Origin: an uncultured Pelagibacteraceae bacterium
GTDB taxonomy: Bacteria; Pseudomonadota; Alphaproteobacteria; Pelagibacterales; Pelagibacteraceae
DNA: 64,000 nucleotides
Assembly (NCBI GenBank): GCA_902594335.1
Contig: CACJLY010000003.1
Location: forward strand, 1-64,000
Reading direction: 5' to 3'
Shown: positions 8,434 through 18,515 of the stretch, one piece after another
Layout: each line of letters starts with the position of its first letter
Position numbering within the stretch: the first letter of the stretch is position 1
The notes under the pieces: model-generated
The model's input: only the letters and a program-made list of their open reading frames with translations
What the model was told of the DNA's origin: nothing
The model's database searches: none
Made by a program: the position numbers and the translations under genes

Positions 8434-9762
8434 ATGATTAAAAAAACAATAATAACCGTCTGTGCGCTTATATTTTTTATTTCAAATATTAGTTTCGCAG
8501 ACATCACTTTTTGGACTACAGAAGTTCAGCCAGCTAGAATGGCTAAACAAGAAGCAATGGCTAAAGATTTTGAGGCTAAAACTGGCATCAAAGTTGAAGT
8601 TATTCCTGTAGAAGAAAAAGATTTAGGAACAAGAGCAACTGCAGCAGCTGCAGCTGGTGATCTACCTGATGTAATCTATCATACATTACAGTATGTACTA
8701 CCTTGGGCAGAAGCTGGAATATTAGACGTAGATGCTAATAATGCAGTTGTTAAAGAGCTTGGCAAAAAAACTTTTGCGCCAGGTGCTTTAAATATGGCTA
8801 AAAAAGGATCAAAAATAGCCGCTGTACCAGTTGATGGTTGGACGCAAATGGTCGTTTATAGAAAAGACTTATTTGAAAAAGCAGGTCTTGCACCACCAAC
8901 AAGCTATGAAAATATTACTAAAGCAGTTGAAGCACTTTCTGGTGATGGAATGTTTGGATTTGTTGCTGCAACAAAAACTGATGAAAACTTTATGAGTCAG
9001 GTTTTAGAGCATGTTCTTTTAGCAAATGGAGTAAATGTTGTTAAAAAAGGTGCAATAAGAAAACAAGGTAAAAAGTTAAAAGCTTCTTTAGAGTTTTATA
9101 AAATTATTGCAAATGCAAGTCCTCCAGGAGAATTATACTGGAAGCAATCAAGAGAATTGTATTTTGCTGGAAAAACTCCAATGATAATTTGGTCTCCATT
9201 TATTATGGATGAATTAGCTGGTTTAAGAGACTCAGCGCCGCCAACAATAAATAGCGATCCAACATCTGGGGAGTTAGCTTCAAAAACTGGTTTTATTACA
9301 AACTTAAGTGGTCCTAATAATAAAAAAGGGGCCGCATGGGCTGATGTAAGATACTTTGGAATAACAGCAGACGCTGATACAGAAGAAGCAAGTGCATTTA
9401 TCAAATATTCAATGGATGAAGGGTATACAAAGACGCTTTCAATTGCACCAGAAGGTAAATTTCCTGTGAGAAGAGGAAACTCAAGCGATCCAGAGGCATT
9501 TACAAAAGCATGGAGCAAATTACCTGTTGGAGTTGATAGAAAAGCACCATTATCAGACTTATATTCAGAGGATGTTATAAATAATATCGTTGCTGGATTG
9601 GATAAGGCTCAAAGATGGGGTGTAAAAGAAGGTGAACTTTCTAGAGCTTCTAAAATTATTAATAACAAGTTTATTAATAGAATAACTAGACTTTATGTTG
9701 ATGGACAGATTGATATTGATCAAGCAGTAGATATGATCAATCAAAAACTCTCTCAATTTTAA
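8434..9762 (+). CDS. extracellular carbohydrate-binding protein of an ABC importer (family 1)
   Basis: The 442-residue periplasmic protein begins with a signal peptide cleaved after about residue 22 (ISFA). It is followed by a mature start typical of family-1 sugar-binding proteins (ITFWTTE...) and the 'AAAAAGDLPDVIYH' segment that forms the hinge-side ligand pocket in UgpB/MalE-like proteins. A good ribosome site (AGAGGGGA) precedes the ATG. It heads a tight operon with two permeases, a GH63-like hydrolase, an alcohol dehydrogenase and an amidotransferase, so the ligand is probably a small glycoside. Candidates are glucosylglycerol, glucosylglycerate or mannosylglycerate, by inference from the hydrolase. 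Confidence 0.87.
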   Translation: MIKKTIITVCALIFFISNISFADITFWTTEVQPARMAKQEAMAKDFEAKTGIKVEVIPVEEKDLGTRATAAAAAGDLPDVIYHTLQYVLPWAEAGILDVDANNAVVKELGKKTFAPGALNMAKKGSKIAAVPVDGWTQMVVYRKDLFEKAGLAPPTSYENITKAVEALSGDGMFGFVAATKTDENFMSQVLEHVLLANGVNVVKKGAIRKQGKKLKASLEFYKIIANASPPGELYWKQSRELYFAGKTPMIIWSPFIMDELAGLRDSAPPTINSDPTSGELASKTGFITNLSGPNNKKGAAWADVRYFGITADADTEEASAFIKYSMDEGYTKTLSIAPEGKFPVRRGNSSDPEAFTKAWSKLPVGVDRKAPLSDLYSEDVINNIVAGLDKAQRWGVKEGELSRASKIINNKFINRITRLYVDGQIDIDQAVDMINQKLSQF

Positions 9763-9786
9763 TCTAGTAATTTAAATTTAAATAAA

Positions 9787-9816
9787 AGCGGATAATATGT
9801 ATTATCCGCTTTTTTT
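9787..9816 (+). terminator. intrinsic terminator-like hairpin between binding protein and permease
   Basis: A perfect 10-bp stem (AGCGGATAAT / ATTATCCGCT) with a 4-base ATGT loop is followed at once by a run of seven T. The T run abuts the ATG of the permease at 9817, leaving no room for a ribosome-binding site. It probably terminates most transcripts after the binding-protein gene or protects its 3' end, so that binding protein is made in excess of permease. Confidence 0.85.
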
Positions 9817-11076
9817 ATGAGTGATATACTTTCAAAAATAGAAAAAAGAACTGCATATATATTAATATTACCTGCAGTTTTCCTTGTTTTTTCAATCATC
9901 TTATTTCCAATATTTGCAAATGTTTGGATAAGTTTTAAAGAGGTTGGTCTAAAAGATATCAGGATCCCTGAACCTAGGGCAAAAAAAATTGTAAAATCTA
10001 TTAAAGATAATCCAGACCAATTAAAGGTTATTTATAAACTTAGAAATAGTTCATTAATTTTAGAAATAAGAGATGTTAAATTTCAAGATAAATTACCTAA
10101 GAATGTTAAGCCTATTAATTTAGATGAAAGATGTAGGGTCAAATCAAATAAAATTTATTGTGAATTTGGAAATTGGGAAGCAAAATACAGGGAAAATTTT
10201 CAAATATTATTAAAGAGTTCTGATGGCAAACAATTAAATAAAAAAGAATTAAAAACTATTAAACCAAAATTAACAGGTAAATCAGATAATATTCTATTAA
10301 ATACTAATTTTACGTTAAAGAATTTTAAAAAGGTATTTTTTCAAAATGAATTTTTTGATTTATTATCAACTACTTTTTACTATACCTTTTTTGGCACAAT
10401 TGGTTCAATTATATTTGGTATACTCACTGCACAACTTGTGAACCAGAAGTTTTTTGGAAGAACATTTATGAGAAGTGTTTTGCTTTTTCCGTATGTGGGT
10501 CCTGTTGTTGCCTTAGCATATACTTGGGAGTTATTATTAGATCCTTATAGTGGAACTTTAAATAATCTTCTGATAAATTTTCAAGTCATCCAGGAACCTC
10601 TTAATCTGCTAGGACAAAAATATTTAACAATAAATTTTTTTGGTTTTGATCTTAAATTACGATTAGCATTAACAACTGTTATTATTTTTGAAATTTGGAG
10701 ATACTTTCCTTTAGCATTCTTATTTATATTAGCTCGACTGCAAGCAGTACCTAAAGAATTATATGAAGCAGCTGAAGTGGACGGCGCTGGTCCTTTACAA
10801 AAATTTATTAATATTACTCTTCCTCAAATAACAGCTGTCATATCTATTCTCTTTATGATTAGGTTTATTTGGAACTTTAATAAATTTGAGGATATTTTTT
10901 TATTAACAGGAGGTGCATCTGGAACTAGAACTTTGCCAATAAATGTTTATGAACAAGGATTTACTATTTCTGATATTGGTATGGGATCAGCAGTATCAAT
11001 TGTAATAGTTGCTTTGTTGCTTATATTTATGTTCGTTTACTTTAAATTAATAGGTAAGAGGGCTGATGAAAACTAA
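9817..11076 (+). CDS. sugar-type ABC permease with large periplasmic insertion (MalF/UgpA-like)
   Basis: One of two membrane subunits of the importer. A first transmembrane helix (about 12-36) is followed by a hydrophilic stretch of roughly 120 residues (about 40-165), which should be periplasmic. The standard permease core follows, with the EAA loop (EAAEVDGAGPLQKF...) near residue 317. The insertion is reminiscent of the extra periplasmic domain in MalF and is absent from UgpA-size permeases. The start codon sits directly after a terminator-like T run, so translation may be weak. The 3' end overlaps the next gene by 11 bases. Confidence 0.87.
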   Translation: MSDILSKIEKRTAYILILPAVFLVFSIILFPIFANVWISFKEVGLKDIRIPEPRAKKIVKSIKDNPDQLKVIYKLRNSSLILEIRDVKFQDKLPKNVKPINLDERCRVKSNKIYCEFGNWEAKYRENFQILLKSSDGKQLNKKELKTIKPKLTGKSDNILLNTNFTLKNFKKVFFQNEFFDLLSTTFYYTFFGTIGSIIFGILTAQLVNQKFFGRTFMRSVLLFPYVGPVVALAYTWELLLDPYSGTLNNLLINFQVIQEPLNLLGQKYLTINFFGFDLKLRLALTTVIIFEIWRYFPLAFLFILARLQAVPKELYEAAEVDGAGPLQKFINITLPQITAVISILFMIRFIWNFNKFEDIFLLTGGASGTRTLPINVYEQGFTISDIGMGSAVSIVIVALLLIFMFVYFKLIGKRADEN

Positions 11077-12259
11077 AAGTTTAATATACTACTCATTAAT
11101 TTCTTCGATATTTTTATTTTCTTTGGTTTCTATTTGGAAAATTTTAGTAACATTGCAAGGAGTTGAGCTAAAAAATTTCAATTTTGTGATAATTATTACT
11201 TTAGGTATCGCTATTAGTCTTTTAAATTTAATTATAGGAGAAAAGTTAAATTATTTAATTAAATCAACTCTTTTTGCTCTTATATTTACCTTTGTTGATG
11301 GGTACATAGTTCAGGCAATGCCAATTTGGTATAATATTGGAATTTTTGCGATTTTGATATTTTTCTCTTTAAAAATTAATAAATATAATCAAAAATATTT
11401 AGCATCAGAACATTCATCGCAAATAGTTGTGTTTGATTTTTTAACTCTTTTTGGAATTGTATTATTTTCATTTGTAATTCTATTCCCATTTTACATGATG
11501 TTGATAACAAGCTTTAAAACTCAAGCTGCTTTACTAATTAACCCTCTAGATTTTAGTATTAATTTTAACCAAGACTTTAAGGAATTATTTAAGTCATACT
11601 TTGTAATATTTGACACTTATAATTTTGGCAGATACATACTTATAAGTACATTTGTTTCAGTAGGGACAGTTATAGTTACTTTAATATTTGCAATACCGGC
11701 CGCTTATGCAGTAGCAAGGTTAAATTTTTTTGGAAAAAATTTTCTGTCGACTTCAATTTTAATTATTTATATGTTTCCTGCTATTGTATTGGTTATTCCT
11801 TTATATACTGTTTTTAGTCAACTAGGGTTAAGGAACTCAGTAGGCGGTTTATTAATTGTTTACACAGCAACTACTTTGCCAGTTGCAATTTATATGTTAC
11901 AAGGTTACTTTAGAAGTATTCCCAAAGAACTAGAAGAAGCAGCAATCATGGATAAATTAAATTGGTTTGGCATAATTATAAAAATAATTTTGCCTTTAAG
12001 TATACCTGCAATCTCATCAGTTGCTTTATATGTCTTTATGATTGCGTGGAATGAGTTTTTATTTTCTTTGATGTTCTTGGATAATCCAAACTCATTTACC
12101 TTATCAAGGGCAATACAATATCTTAGTGGTGATGCCGAAACACCAAGACAATATCTAATGGCTGGGTCAGTAGTTGTCACAATACCTGTTTTGTTAATTT
12201 TTGTATACTTTGAAAAATATTTAGTAAGTGGTCTTACAGCAGGAAGTGTAAAGGGTTAA
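11066..12259 (+). CDS. sugar-type ABC permease (MalG/UgpE-like) with extra N-terminal helices
   Basis: Second membrane subunit of the importer, 397 residues. The canonical permease core starts near residue 130, with the EAA loop (EEAAIMDKLNWFGI...) near residue 290. The first 115 residues form about four additional hydrophobic helices not found in MalG or UgpE (about 280 residues). It overlaps the upstream permease by 11 bases and the downstream hydrolase by one base (TAATG), indicating translational coupling. No ATPase gene is present in this operon; a shared ATPase encoded elsewhere is presumably used. Confidence 0.86.
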   Translation: MKTKSLIYYSLISSIFLFSLVSIWKILVTLQGVELKNFNFVIIITLGIAISLLNLIIGEKLNYLIKSTLFALIFTFVDGYIVQAMPIWYNIGIFAILIFFSLKINKYNQKYLASEHSSQIVVFDFLTLFGIVLFSFVILFPFYMMLITSFKTQAALLINPLDFSINFNQDFKELFKSYFVIFDTYNFGRYILISTFVSVGTVIVTLIFAIPAAYAVARLNFFGKNFLSTSILIIYMFPAIVLVIPLYTVFSQLGLRNSVGGLLIVYTATTLPVAIYMLQGYFRSIPKELEEAAIMDKLNWFGIIIKIILPLSIPAISSVALYVFMIAWNEFLFSLMFLDNPNSFTLSRAIQYLSGDAETPRQYLMAGSVVVTIPVLLIFVYFEKYLVSGLTAGSVKG

Positions 12260-13527
12260 TGGAAGATTTTATCAAATCAGCTAAGAAAGTTTTATTGGGT
12301 AATAAAAAAAAAGGATACACATTACCAACCAATAACAAATTGTACCCAGCACAATGGAATTGGGACTCAGGTTTCATTGCTTTAGGATATTCGCATTTTA
12401 AACTTAAATATGCACTAGATGAAATAAAGACACTAATAAGAGGTCAATGGAAAGATGGAATGATACCTCATATTTTGTTTCACGATTTAAATACCAATTA
12501 TTATCCAAACCATTCTGTTTGGGCTTGTGGAAATAAAATACATTCATCTGGTATTACTCAACCACCAATTCTTGCAATAATTTTAAAACTTATCTTAGAT
12601 AAAAAAAGAATTAACAATAAAGATAAAGCTGAATTTAAAAAAATAGTTAAGGGAATATTAAAATATCATAAATGGTTTATTAAATTTAGAGATCCAAATA
12701 ATTCTGGATTAGTCTCAATTTTACACCCCTGGGAGAGTGGTTACGATAATTCACCATTATGGGATGAGCCGATGAGTAAAGTAAAAATACCAAAAAATCT
12801 AAAATACAAAAGGGGAGACAACAAAGTTGTAAATCCTGAGTATAGGCCTTTAGATATTGACTATGATAGATACGTAACTATTAAAAATCATTTAAGAAAA
12901 AATAATTATAATCCAAAAAAGCTTTATAAGGCATCCTTATTCAATGTGGTCGATGTTGGATTTAATTCTATATTTTTACGAGCAAATAAAGACCTTCTTA
13001 AATTATTAAATACCTTCAATTTGAAAAGTGCTGAATTAGAAACTTACATATCAAGATCTGAAAATAAAATTGTAAAATTATATAATCACAAAAAAAATAT
13101 ATTTTTCAACATTGATTTAAAAAATAAAAAAAAAATAAATATTCCATCAATTACACATTATTTTATTTTATTTGCAGATTTAAAAGACAAGGTATTAAAT
13201 AACAAAATTATTAAGAACTTAAAAAAACACAGCTCTAAAGAAAAATATTTATTATCAAGTGTAAAACCAAATCACCAAAAGTTTGAAGAGAAAAGATATT
13301 GGAGAGGTCCAGTATGGATTAATTGTAATTGGATAATTTATCAAGGATTAAAAAATAAGAATATTAAATTTGCTAAACAAATAAAAAGAAAAACTATTAA
13401 TTTAGTAAAGCAAAAAGGGTTTAATGAATACTTTAGTTGTAAAACCGGTAAAGGATTTGGTGCTACAAATTTTTCTTGGACTGCCGCATTATTTTTAGAC
13501 TTAATACTAGAAAATAAAAATGACTAA
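12259..13527 (+). CDS. GH63-like glycoside hydrolase (glucosyl-/mannosylglycerate hydrolase type)
   Basis: A 422-residue cytoplasmic (no signal peptide) alpha/alpha-barrel hydrolase. Visible signatures are YPAQWNWDSGF (29-39), HPWESGYDNSPLWD (156-169) with the presumed general acid D163, RYWRGPVW near residue 350, and NEYFSCKTGKGFGA (389-402) with the presumed general base E390. This layout matches bacterial GH63 enzymes that hydrolyse glucosylglycerate or mannosylglycerate. The operon with an ABC importer implies import of the intact glycoside and intracellular cleavage to a hexose plus glycerate or glycerol. Trehalase-like or other alpha-glucosidase activity is the main alternative. Confidence 0.78.
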   Translation: MEDFIKSAKKVLLGNKKKGYTLPTNNKLYPAQWNWDSGFIALGYSHFKLKYALDEIKTLIRGQWKDGMIPHILFHDLNTNYYPNHSVWACGNKIHSSGITQPPILAIILKLILDKKRINNKDKAEFKKIVKGILKYHKWFIKFRDPNNSGLVSILHPWESGYDNSPLWDEPMSKVKIPKNLKYKRGDNKVVNPEYRPLDIDYDRYVTIKNHLRKNNYNPKKLYKASLFNVVDVGFNSIFLRANKDLLKLLNTFNLKSAELETYISRSENKIVKLYNHKKNIFFNIDLKNKKKINIPSITHYFILFADLKDKVLNNKIIKNLKKHSSKEKYLLSSVKPNHQKFEEKRYWRGPVWINCNWIIYQGLKNKNIKFAKQIKRKTINLVKQKGFNEYFSCKTGKGFGATNFSWTAALFLDLILENKND

Positions 13528-14677
13528 TTACAACTGGAATTACCCGACAACTGTTTGGGTAGGCAAAGATAGAGCTAACGATCTAGAAAAGGCTTGTGGT
13601 GAAATTAAAACTTTAAAACCATTATTAGTAACAGATAGAGAATTAATTAATTTAGAATTTATAAAAGATTTAGTAAATAATTTAGAAAAGAAATTTAAAT
13701 TATGTATTTTTTCAAATTTTTCAGGAAACCCAACAGGGGAGAATGTTGATGAAGGTGTTGAGGTATTCAAGAATAATAGTTGTGACAGTGTAATAGCTAT
13801 TGGAGGTGGAAGCGCATTAGACGTGGGTAAAGCTATTGCTTTTATGTCTGGTCAATCTAGACCTATTTGGGATTTTGAGGATATTGGTGATTATTGGAAA
13901 AGGGCAGATGAAAAAAATATCTCTCCAATAATTGCAATTCCAACAACTGCTGGAACTGGTTCAGAAACTGGCAGAGCATCAGCAATAATTAATTCAAAAA
14001 CTGGAATAAAAAAAATTATTTTCCACCCAAAATTTTTACCATCTGTTGTCATATTAGACCCGGTACTTACTAAAGATCTTTCTCCACGTTTAACAGGAGC
14101 GACAGGAATGGATGCATTAGCGCATAATTTAGAGGCATTTTGTGCTCCAGGCTTTCATCCAATGGCTGATGGAATAGCAATTGAAGGAATGAGGTTGATA
14201 AAAAAATCGCTTTTGAAAGCTGTTAAAGATGGAAGTGATCTAGATGCTAGATCAGATTTGTTAGCTGCAGCAAGTATGGGATCTACAGCATTTCAAAAAG
14301 GGTTAGGAGCTATTCATTCACTTAGCCATCCACTTAATGCTCAATTTAATCTTCATCACGGATTGTCTAATGCAATATTTATGCCTTATGTTTTAACTTT
14401 TAATAAAGAAAATATTGAGAAAAGAATTATTTCTATTTGTGATTACCTTAACTTAAGTAAAAGTTTTGATGCTTTTCTTGAATGGGTACTAGAGTTAAGA
14501 AAAGAACTAAATATTCCACACAAACTATCAGATGTAATAGAAATTAAAAAAATGAACTTAGATGATTTATCAAAGATGGCTCTTGATGATCCATCAACAT
14601 CATCTAATCCTAAAAAATTGACTATAAATGATATGAAAGCTATGTATGAGCATAGTATTTCGGGAGATTTATTTTAA
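13520..14677 (+). CDS. iron-containing (group III) alcohol dehydrogenase
   Basis: A 385-residue NAD(P)-dependent dehydrogenase. The nucleotide motif GGGSALDVGK lies at residues 95-104. The metal ligands are conserved in sequence and spacing: D198 and H202 (GMDALAHNLEAF), H266 (with H270 nearby) and H280 (HHGLSNA). It overlaps the hydrolase gene by 8 bases and the amidotransferase gene by one. In this operon it may oxidise the alcohol or aldehyde half of the imported glycoside (glycerol, glycerate or a derivative), but the substrate cannot be read from sequence. Confidence 0.85.
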   Translation: MTNYNWNYPTTVWVGKDRANDLEKACGEIKTLKPLLVTDRELINLEFIKDLVNNLEKKFKLCIFSNFSGNPTGENVDEGVEVFKNNSCDSVIAIGGGSALDVGKAIAFMSGQSRPIWDFEDIGDYWKRADEKNISPIIAIPTTAGTGSETGRASAIINSKTGIKKIIFHPKFLPSVVILDPVLTKDLSPRLTGATGMDALAHNLEAFCAPGFHPMADGIAIEGMRLIKKSLLKAVKDGSDLDARSDLLAAASMGSTAFQKGLGAIHSLSHPLNAQFNLHHGLSNAIFMPYVLTFNKENIEKRIISICDYLNLSKSFDAFLEWVLELRKELNIPHKLSDVIEIKKMNLDDLSKMALDDPSTSSNPKKLTINDMKAMYEHSISGDLF

Positions 14678-15462
14678 TGAAAAAAATATTAATAGTTGAG
14701 GGAAATTTAAGAGAGGAAAATCAGAGTTTTACTGATGGTGGAATTAAAACACATACAGAAAGTCTTAAAGATAGTATAGCCTATTTTACTGATAAAATTG
14801 AAATAGATGTTGTAAATCCCTCATCTGACAAAAATATTTCTGAAAAAGTTACAGATCTTAATAAATATGATGGATTAATATGGGGTGGGAGTAGTCTAAA
14901 TATTTATAATGATACCATCGAAATAAGAAGACAGATCGAATTTATGAGAGAGTGTCAAAAAAAAATTAAAAAAATATTAGCTATTTGCTGGGGACTCCAG
15001 GTTGCTGTTACTGTTGCAGGAGGGCAAGTAAAAAGATGTACAAACGGATCTCACAGAGGTATTGCACTTAATATTGAAATAAATAATGATGGATTAAAAC
15101 ATCCAATATATAAAAATAAAAATAAAATTTTCAATACACCCGCTTTTAATTTTGATGAAGTTGCAACATTGCCAAAAAATTCAAAATTGCTAGCCTCAAA
15201 TCCTATAAATAAAGTTATGGGAGTAAATTTTGAGACTGAGGCAAGTGATATATGGGGTATTCAATATCATCCTGAAATTACTTATGATAAAATGATAAGC
15301 CTTATACATTTCAGAAAAGAACGTCTTTTAAACAACAACGCTTTTGTTGATGAGCAGGAGATAAATAATCATGTAAGAATGATTGCTGAAGAAAATAAGA
15401 TTACAAATAAAGATCTTAGAATGCGTGAACTTGAAAACTGGCTTAATTATCTCTTAAAATAA
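14677..15462 (+). CDS. class I glutamine amidotransferase-like protein
   Basis: A 261-residue protein with the class I amidotransferase nucleophile elbow AICWGLQ (C104) and the catalytic pair in YHPE (H198, E200). It resembles the GuaA glutaminase domain as a stand-alone protein. A C-terminal extension of about 45 residues (after residue 215) is charged and helical and is not part of the catalytic fold. It is the last gene of the operon and is coupled to the dehydrogenase by a one-base stop/start overlap. The substrate is unknown. It may hydrolyse a gamma-glutamyl compound or supply ammonia. The end overlaps the convergent fhs gene by 9 bases. Confidence 0.72.
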   Translation: MKKILIVEGNLREENQSFTDGGIKTHTESLKDSIAYFTDKIEIDVVNPSSDKNISEKVTDLNKYDGLIWGGSSLNIYNDTIEIRRQIEFMRECQKKIKKILAICWGLQVAVTVAGGQVKRCTNGSHRGIALNIEINNDGLKHPIYKNKNKIFNTPAFNFDEVATLPKNSKLLASNPINKVMGVNFETEASDIWGIQYHPEITYDKMISLIHFRKERLLNNNAFVDEQEINNHVRMIAEENKITNKDLRMRELENWLNYLLK

Positions 15463-17130
15463 ACCCTCTGTTTCACCTTTTTCATTAATACGAATTGAGT
15501 CAGCTGCCGGTACTTTTGGTAATCCTGGCATTGTCATTATTGCTCCGCATACAACAACGATAAATTCTGCTCCAGAAGATAGTCTTACCTCTCTTATTGG
15601 CAATACATGTCCTGAGGGTGCTCCTTTTAGATTTGGGTCAGTAGAAAAACTATATTGAGTTTTTGCAATACAAATTGGTAATGATTGGTAACCTCTTTCT
15701 TCGAAAGCTTTTAATTGTTCTCTTATTTTAGTATCCGCAACTACTTCACTTGCTCTATAAAGTTCCTTAGCAATTGTTTCTATTTTTTTAAATAATGATG
15801 TTTTATCATCATATAAAAATTTAAAATCACTATCTTTTTCACATAACTCAACCACATCATTTGCTAAATCAATTGCACCTTCTCCACCTTTTTCCCAATG
15901 CTTTGATATAGAGGCTTTAACCCCTTTTTGTTCACAAAAATTAGTAACTTCAGCAACTTCTTTATCAGTATCTAAAACAAAGTGATTTATAGCTACTGTT
16001 ACTGGTAATCCAAATTTTTGTATATTTTCAATATGTCTTTCTAGATTAACTAATCCTTTTTTAACTGCATCTACGTTTTCATTTTTTAATTCGTCTTTTT
16101 TAACTCCTCCATGCATCTTAAGAGCTCTTATAGTTGCAACTATGACAACACAACTTGGTTTTAATCCTGATTTTCTGCATTTAATATCTAAGAATTTTTC
16201 TGCACCTAGATCAGCACCAAAACCAGCTTCTGTTACTACATAATCAGAGAGTTTTAATGCTGTCTTAGTTGCTAAAACAGAATTACATCCATGAGCAATA
16301 TTTGCAAATGGTCCGCCATGAATTATTGCAGGATTATTTTCCAGAGTTTGTGTTACGTTTGGTCTGATAGCATCTTTTAACAATACAGTCATTGGACCAT
16401 GTGCATTTAAGTCTTTTGCATATATCGGTTTTTTATCTCTAGTATAGGCAACAGTAATATTACCAATTCTATTTTCAAGATCATGTAAATCATTTGATAG
16501 ACAAAAGATTGCCATTATTTCTGAAGCAACAGTAATATCAAAACCATCTTCTCTTGGAAATCCGTTCGCGACACCACCAAGATTAATATTTATAGATCTT
16601 AAAGCTCTATCATTCATGTCGAGAACTCTTTTCCAAACTATTCTTCTGACATCTATATTTAATTTATTTCCCCAATATATATGGTTATCTATTAATGCAG
16701 ATAAAAGATTGTGAGCAGATGTGATTGCATGAAAGTCTCCAGTAAAATGAAGATTTATTTGTTCCATAGGAACCACTTGGGCATATCCACCGCCAGCAGC
16801 TCCACCTTTCATTCCAAAAGAAGGACCTAAACTTGGTTCTCTTAAACAAACAATAGATTTCTTGCCTATTTTATTTAAACCATCTGACAATCCAACAGAA
16901 GTTGTTGTTTTTCCTTCTCCAGCAGGTGTTGGAGTAATAGCCGTTACTAATATTAATTTTCCATTTTTTTTTTCTTTAAATTTTTCTAAATATTCAAGCT
17001 TAATTTTAGCTATATATCTGCTTATTGGACTATATGCCTCAGCTTCATCTGGCACTCCTACTCCATCCAAAATTTCTTGGATAGGTTTCATTTTTGCTTC
17101 TCTAGCTATTTGAATATCTGATTTTGACAT
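15454..17130 (-). CDS. fhs: formate-tetrahydrofolate ligase
   Basis: ATP-dependent formation of 10-formyl-THF from formate and THF, and the reverse reaction, which yields ATP when methyl groups are oxidised. The 558-residue length is standard. Diagnostic segments are the ATP loop [12 protein letters not shown] and the downstream [18 protein letters not shown] signature. It lies beside soxBDAG on the opposite strand, consistent with handling C1 units released from sarcosine. The start at 17130 gives the usual N-terminus (SDIQIARE...). Confidence 0.96.
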   Translation of the reverse strand: MSKSDIQIAREAKMKPIQEILDGVGVPDEAEAYSPISRYIAKIKLEYLEKFKEKKNGKLILVTAITPTPAGEGKTTTSVGLSDGLNKIGKKSIVCLREPSLGPSFGMKGGAAGGGYAQVVPMEQINLHFTGDFHAITSAHNLLSALIDNHIYWGNKLNIDVRRIVWKRVLDMNDRALRSININLGGVANGFPREDGFDITVASEIMAIFCLSNDLHDLENRIGNITVAYTRDKKPIYAKDLNAHGPMTVLLKDAIRPNVTQTLENNPAIIHGGPFANIAHGCNSVLATKTALKLSDYVVTEAGFGADLGAEKFLDIKCRKSGLKPSCVVIVATIRALKMHGGVKKDELKNENVDAVKKGLVNLERHIENIQKFGLPVTVAINHFVLDTDKEVAEVTNFCEQKGVKASISKHWEKGGEGAIDLANDVVELCEKDSDFKFLYDDKTSLFKKIETIAKELYRASEVVADTKIREQLKAFEERGYQSLPICIAKTQYSFSTDPNLKGAPSGHVLPIREVRLSSGAEFIVVVCGAIMTMPGLPKVPAADSIRINEKGETEGLF

Positions 17131-17258
17131 TTAGTTTAAAATTTATAATTGTTTAATGTGCAAAATGTCTATACTTTTTTGGTTAGATTTTAAACATCTA
17201 AAAAATATATATATAAAAAATAAGAAAAAATTTAAGTTTAATTGGATAAAATTATAAA

Positions 17259-18515
17259 ATGCAAAAATACTCAGTTTTTAGCCTTATTAAAAATGCATTC
17301 TCAGATCATCAAAATTGGGAAGTAGCATGGAAAGACCCAACCCCTAAAAAGGAATATGATGTTATCATCATAGGTGGCGGGGGGCATGGTTTAGCAACTG
17401 CATATTACTTAGCTAAAGAGCACAATATTACAAATGTAGCTATCATTGAAAAAGGATGGATAGGCGGAGGTAATGTTGGAAGGAACACTACAATAATAAG
17501 ATCAAATTATATGCATGATGACAATGCTTTGTTTAGTGAATTTGGCATGGATCTATGGAGAAAGATGAGCCAGGATTTAAATTACAATGTAATGTTTTCA
17601 CCGAGAGGAATTATTAATCTTGCTCATTCAGATGCACAAATGAATGCATACTCTAGAAGAGGAAATTCAATGCGCCTAAATGGAATTGACGCAGTTTTAT
17701 TAAATAGGGAAGAGGTTCAAAAAAGAATTCCAATGGCAGATTTTTCAGACAATGTTCGATTTCCAATTTTTGGAGGTTTGATGCAACCAAGTGCTGGAAC
17801 TGCTAGACATGATGCCGTTGCTTGGGGATATGCAAGACAAGCAGACTCGATGGGTGTCGATATAATTCAAAATTGTGAGGTTACAGGATTTGATGTTACT
17901 AACGGAAAAATAGTTGGTGTAAGAACATCTAGAGGAGATATCAAAGCAAAAAAAGTTGGTTTATGTGTTGCAGGCAGTACAAATATTTTAGCAGAAATGT
18001 TAAATATGACATTACCAATTGAAACTCATCTCCTTCAAGCATGTGTGTCAGAACCCGTTAAACCTTTACTTGACCATGTTGTTACATTTGGTGCAGGTCA
18101 CTTTTATTGTAGTCAATCAGATAAAGGAGAGATGGTTATGGGTGGAGACTTGGACGGATATAATAGTTACTCTCAAAGAGGAAATTTACCAACACTCCAA
18201 CATGTTTTAACAGAAGGTATTGCAATGTTTCCATTTCTTAGCAAATTGAAAATGCTAAGAACTTGGGGTGGAATTATGGATATGTCCATGGACGGGTCAC
18301 CAATTATTGATAAAACACATATTGATGGCTTATACTTAAATTGTGGCTGGTGTTATGGTGGATTTAAGGCTACTCCAGCTTCAGGGTGGACTTTTGCACA
18401 CACAATTGCACAAGACAGAGTACATGAATTAAATGCAGGTTACAGTTTGAATAGATTTAATACTGGTGATTTAATTGATGAAAAAGGTCTTGGTACCAAA
18501 ACTTGGATATCTTAA
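17259..18515 (+). CDS. soxB: sarcosine oxidase beta subunit
   Basis: Flavoprotein subunit of heterotetrameric sarcosine oxidase, which converts sarcosine, THF and O2 to glycine, 5,10-methylene-THF and H2O2. The 418-residue protein has the FAD motif GGGGHGLATAYYLA starting near residue 39 and the family-typical N-terminus that precedes it. SoxD follows with no gap. In SAR11 this enzyme completes demethylation of glycine betaine to glycine. No obvious ribosome site is seen; the 128-base leader is AT-rich. Confidence 0.96.
   Translation: MQKYSVFSLIKNAFSDHQNWEVAWKDPTPKKEYDVIIIGGGGHGLATAYYLAKEHNITNVAIIEKGWIGGGNVGRNTTIIRSNYMHDDNALFSEFGMDLWRKMSQDLNYNVMFSPRGIINLAHSDAQMNAYSRRGNSMRLNGIDAVLLNREEVQKRIPMADFSDNVRFPIFGGLMQPSAGTARHDAVAWGYARQADSMGVDIIQNCEVTGFDVTNGKIVGVRTSRGDIKAKKVGLCVAGSTNILAEMLNMTLPIETHLLQACVSEPVKPLLDHVVTFGAGHFYCSQSDKGEMVMGGDLDGYNSYSQRGNLPTLQHVLTEGIAMFPFLSKLKMLRTWGGIMDMSMDGSPIIDKTHIDGLYLNCGWCYGGFKATPASGWTFAHTIAQDRVHELNAGYSLNRFNTGDLIDEKGLGTKTWIS

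Noticed and set aside
9096..9518. 140-codon open frame antisense to the binding-protein gene
   Set aside because: It lies fully inside a gene with a clear signal peptide and family motifs; its own translation has no family features and is a by-product of codon bias.
17131..17258. Glycine or SAM riboswitch upstream of soxB
   Set aside because: SAR11 is known for such riboswitches, but this 128-base leader is plain AT-rich sequence with no paired conserved core that I can recognise.
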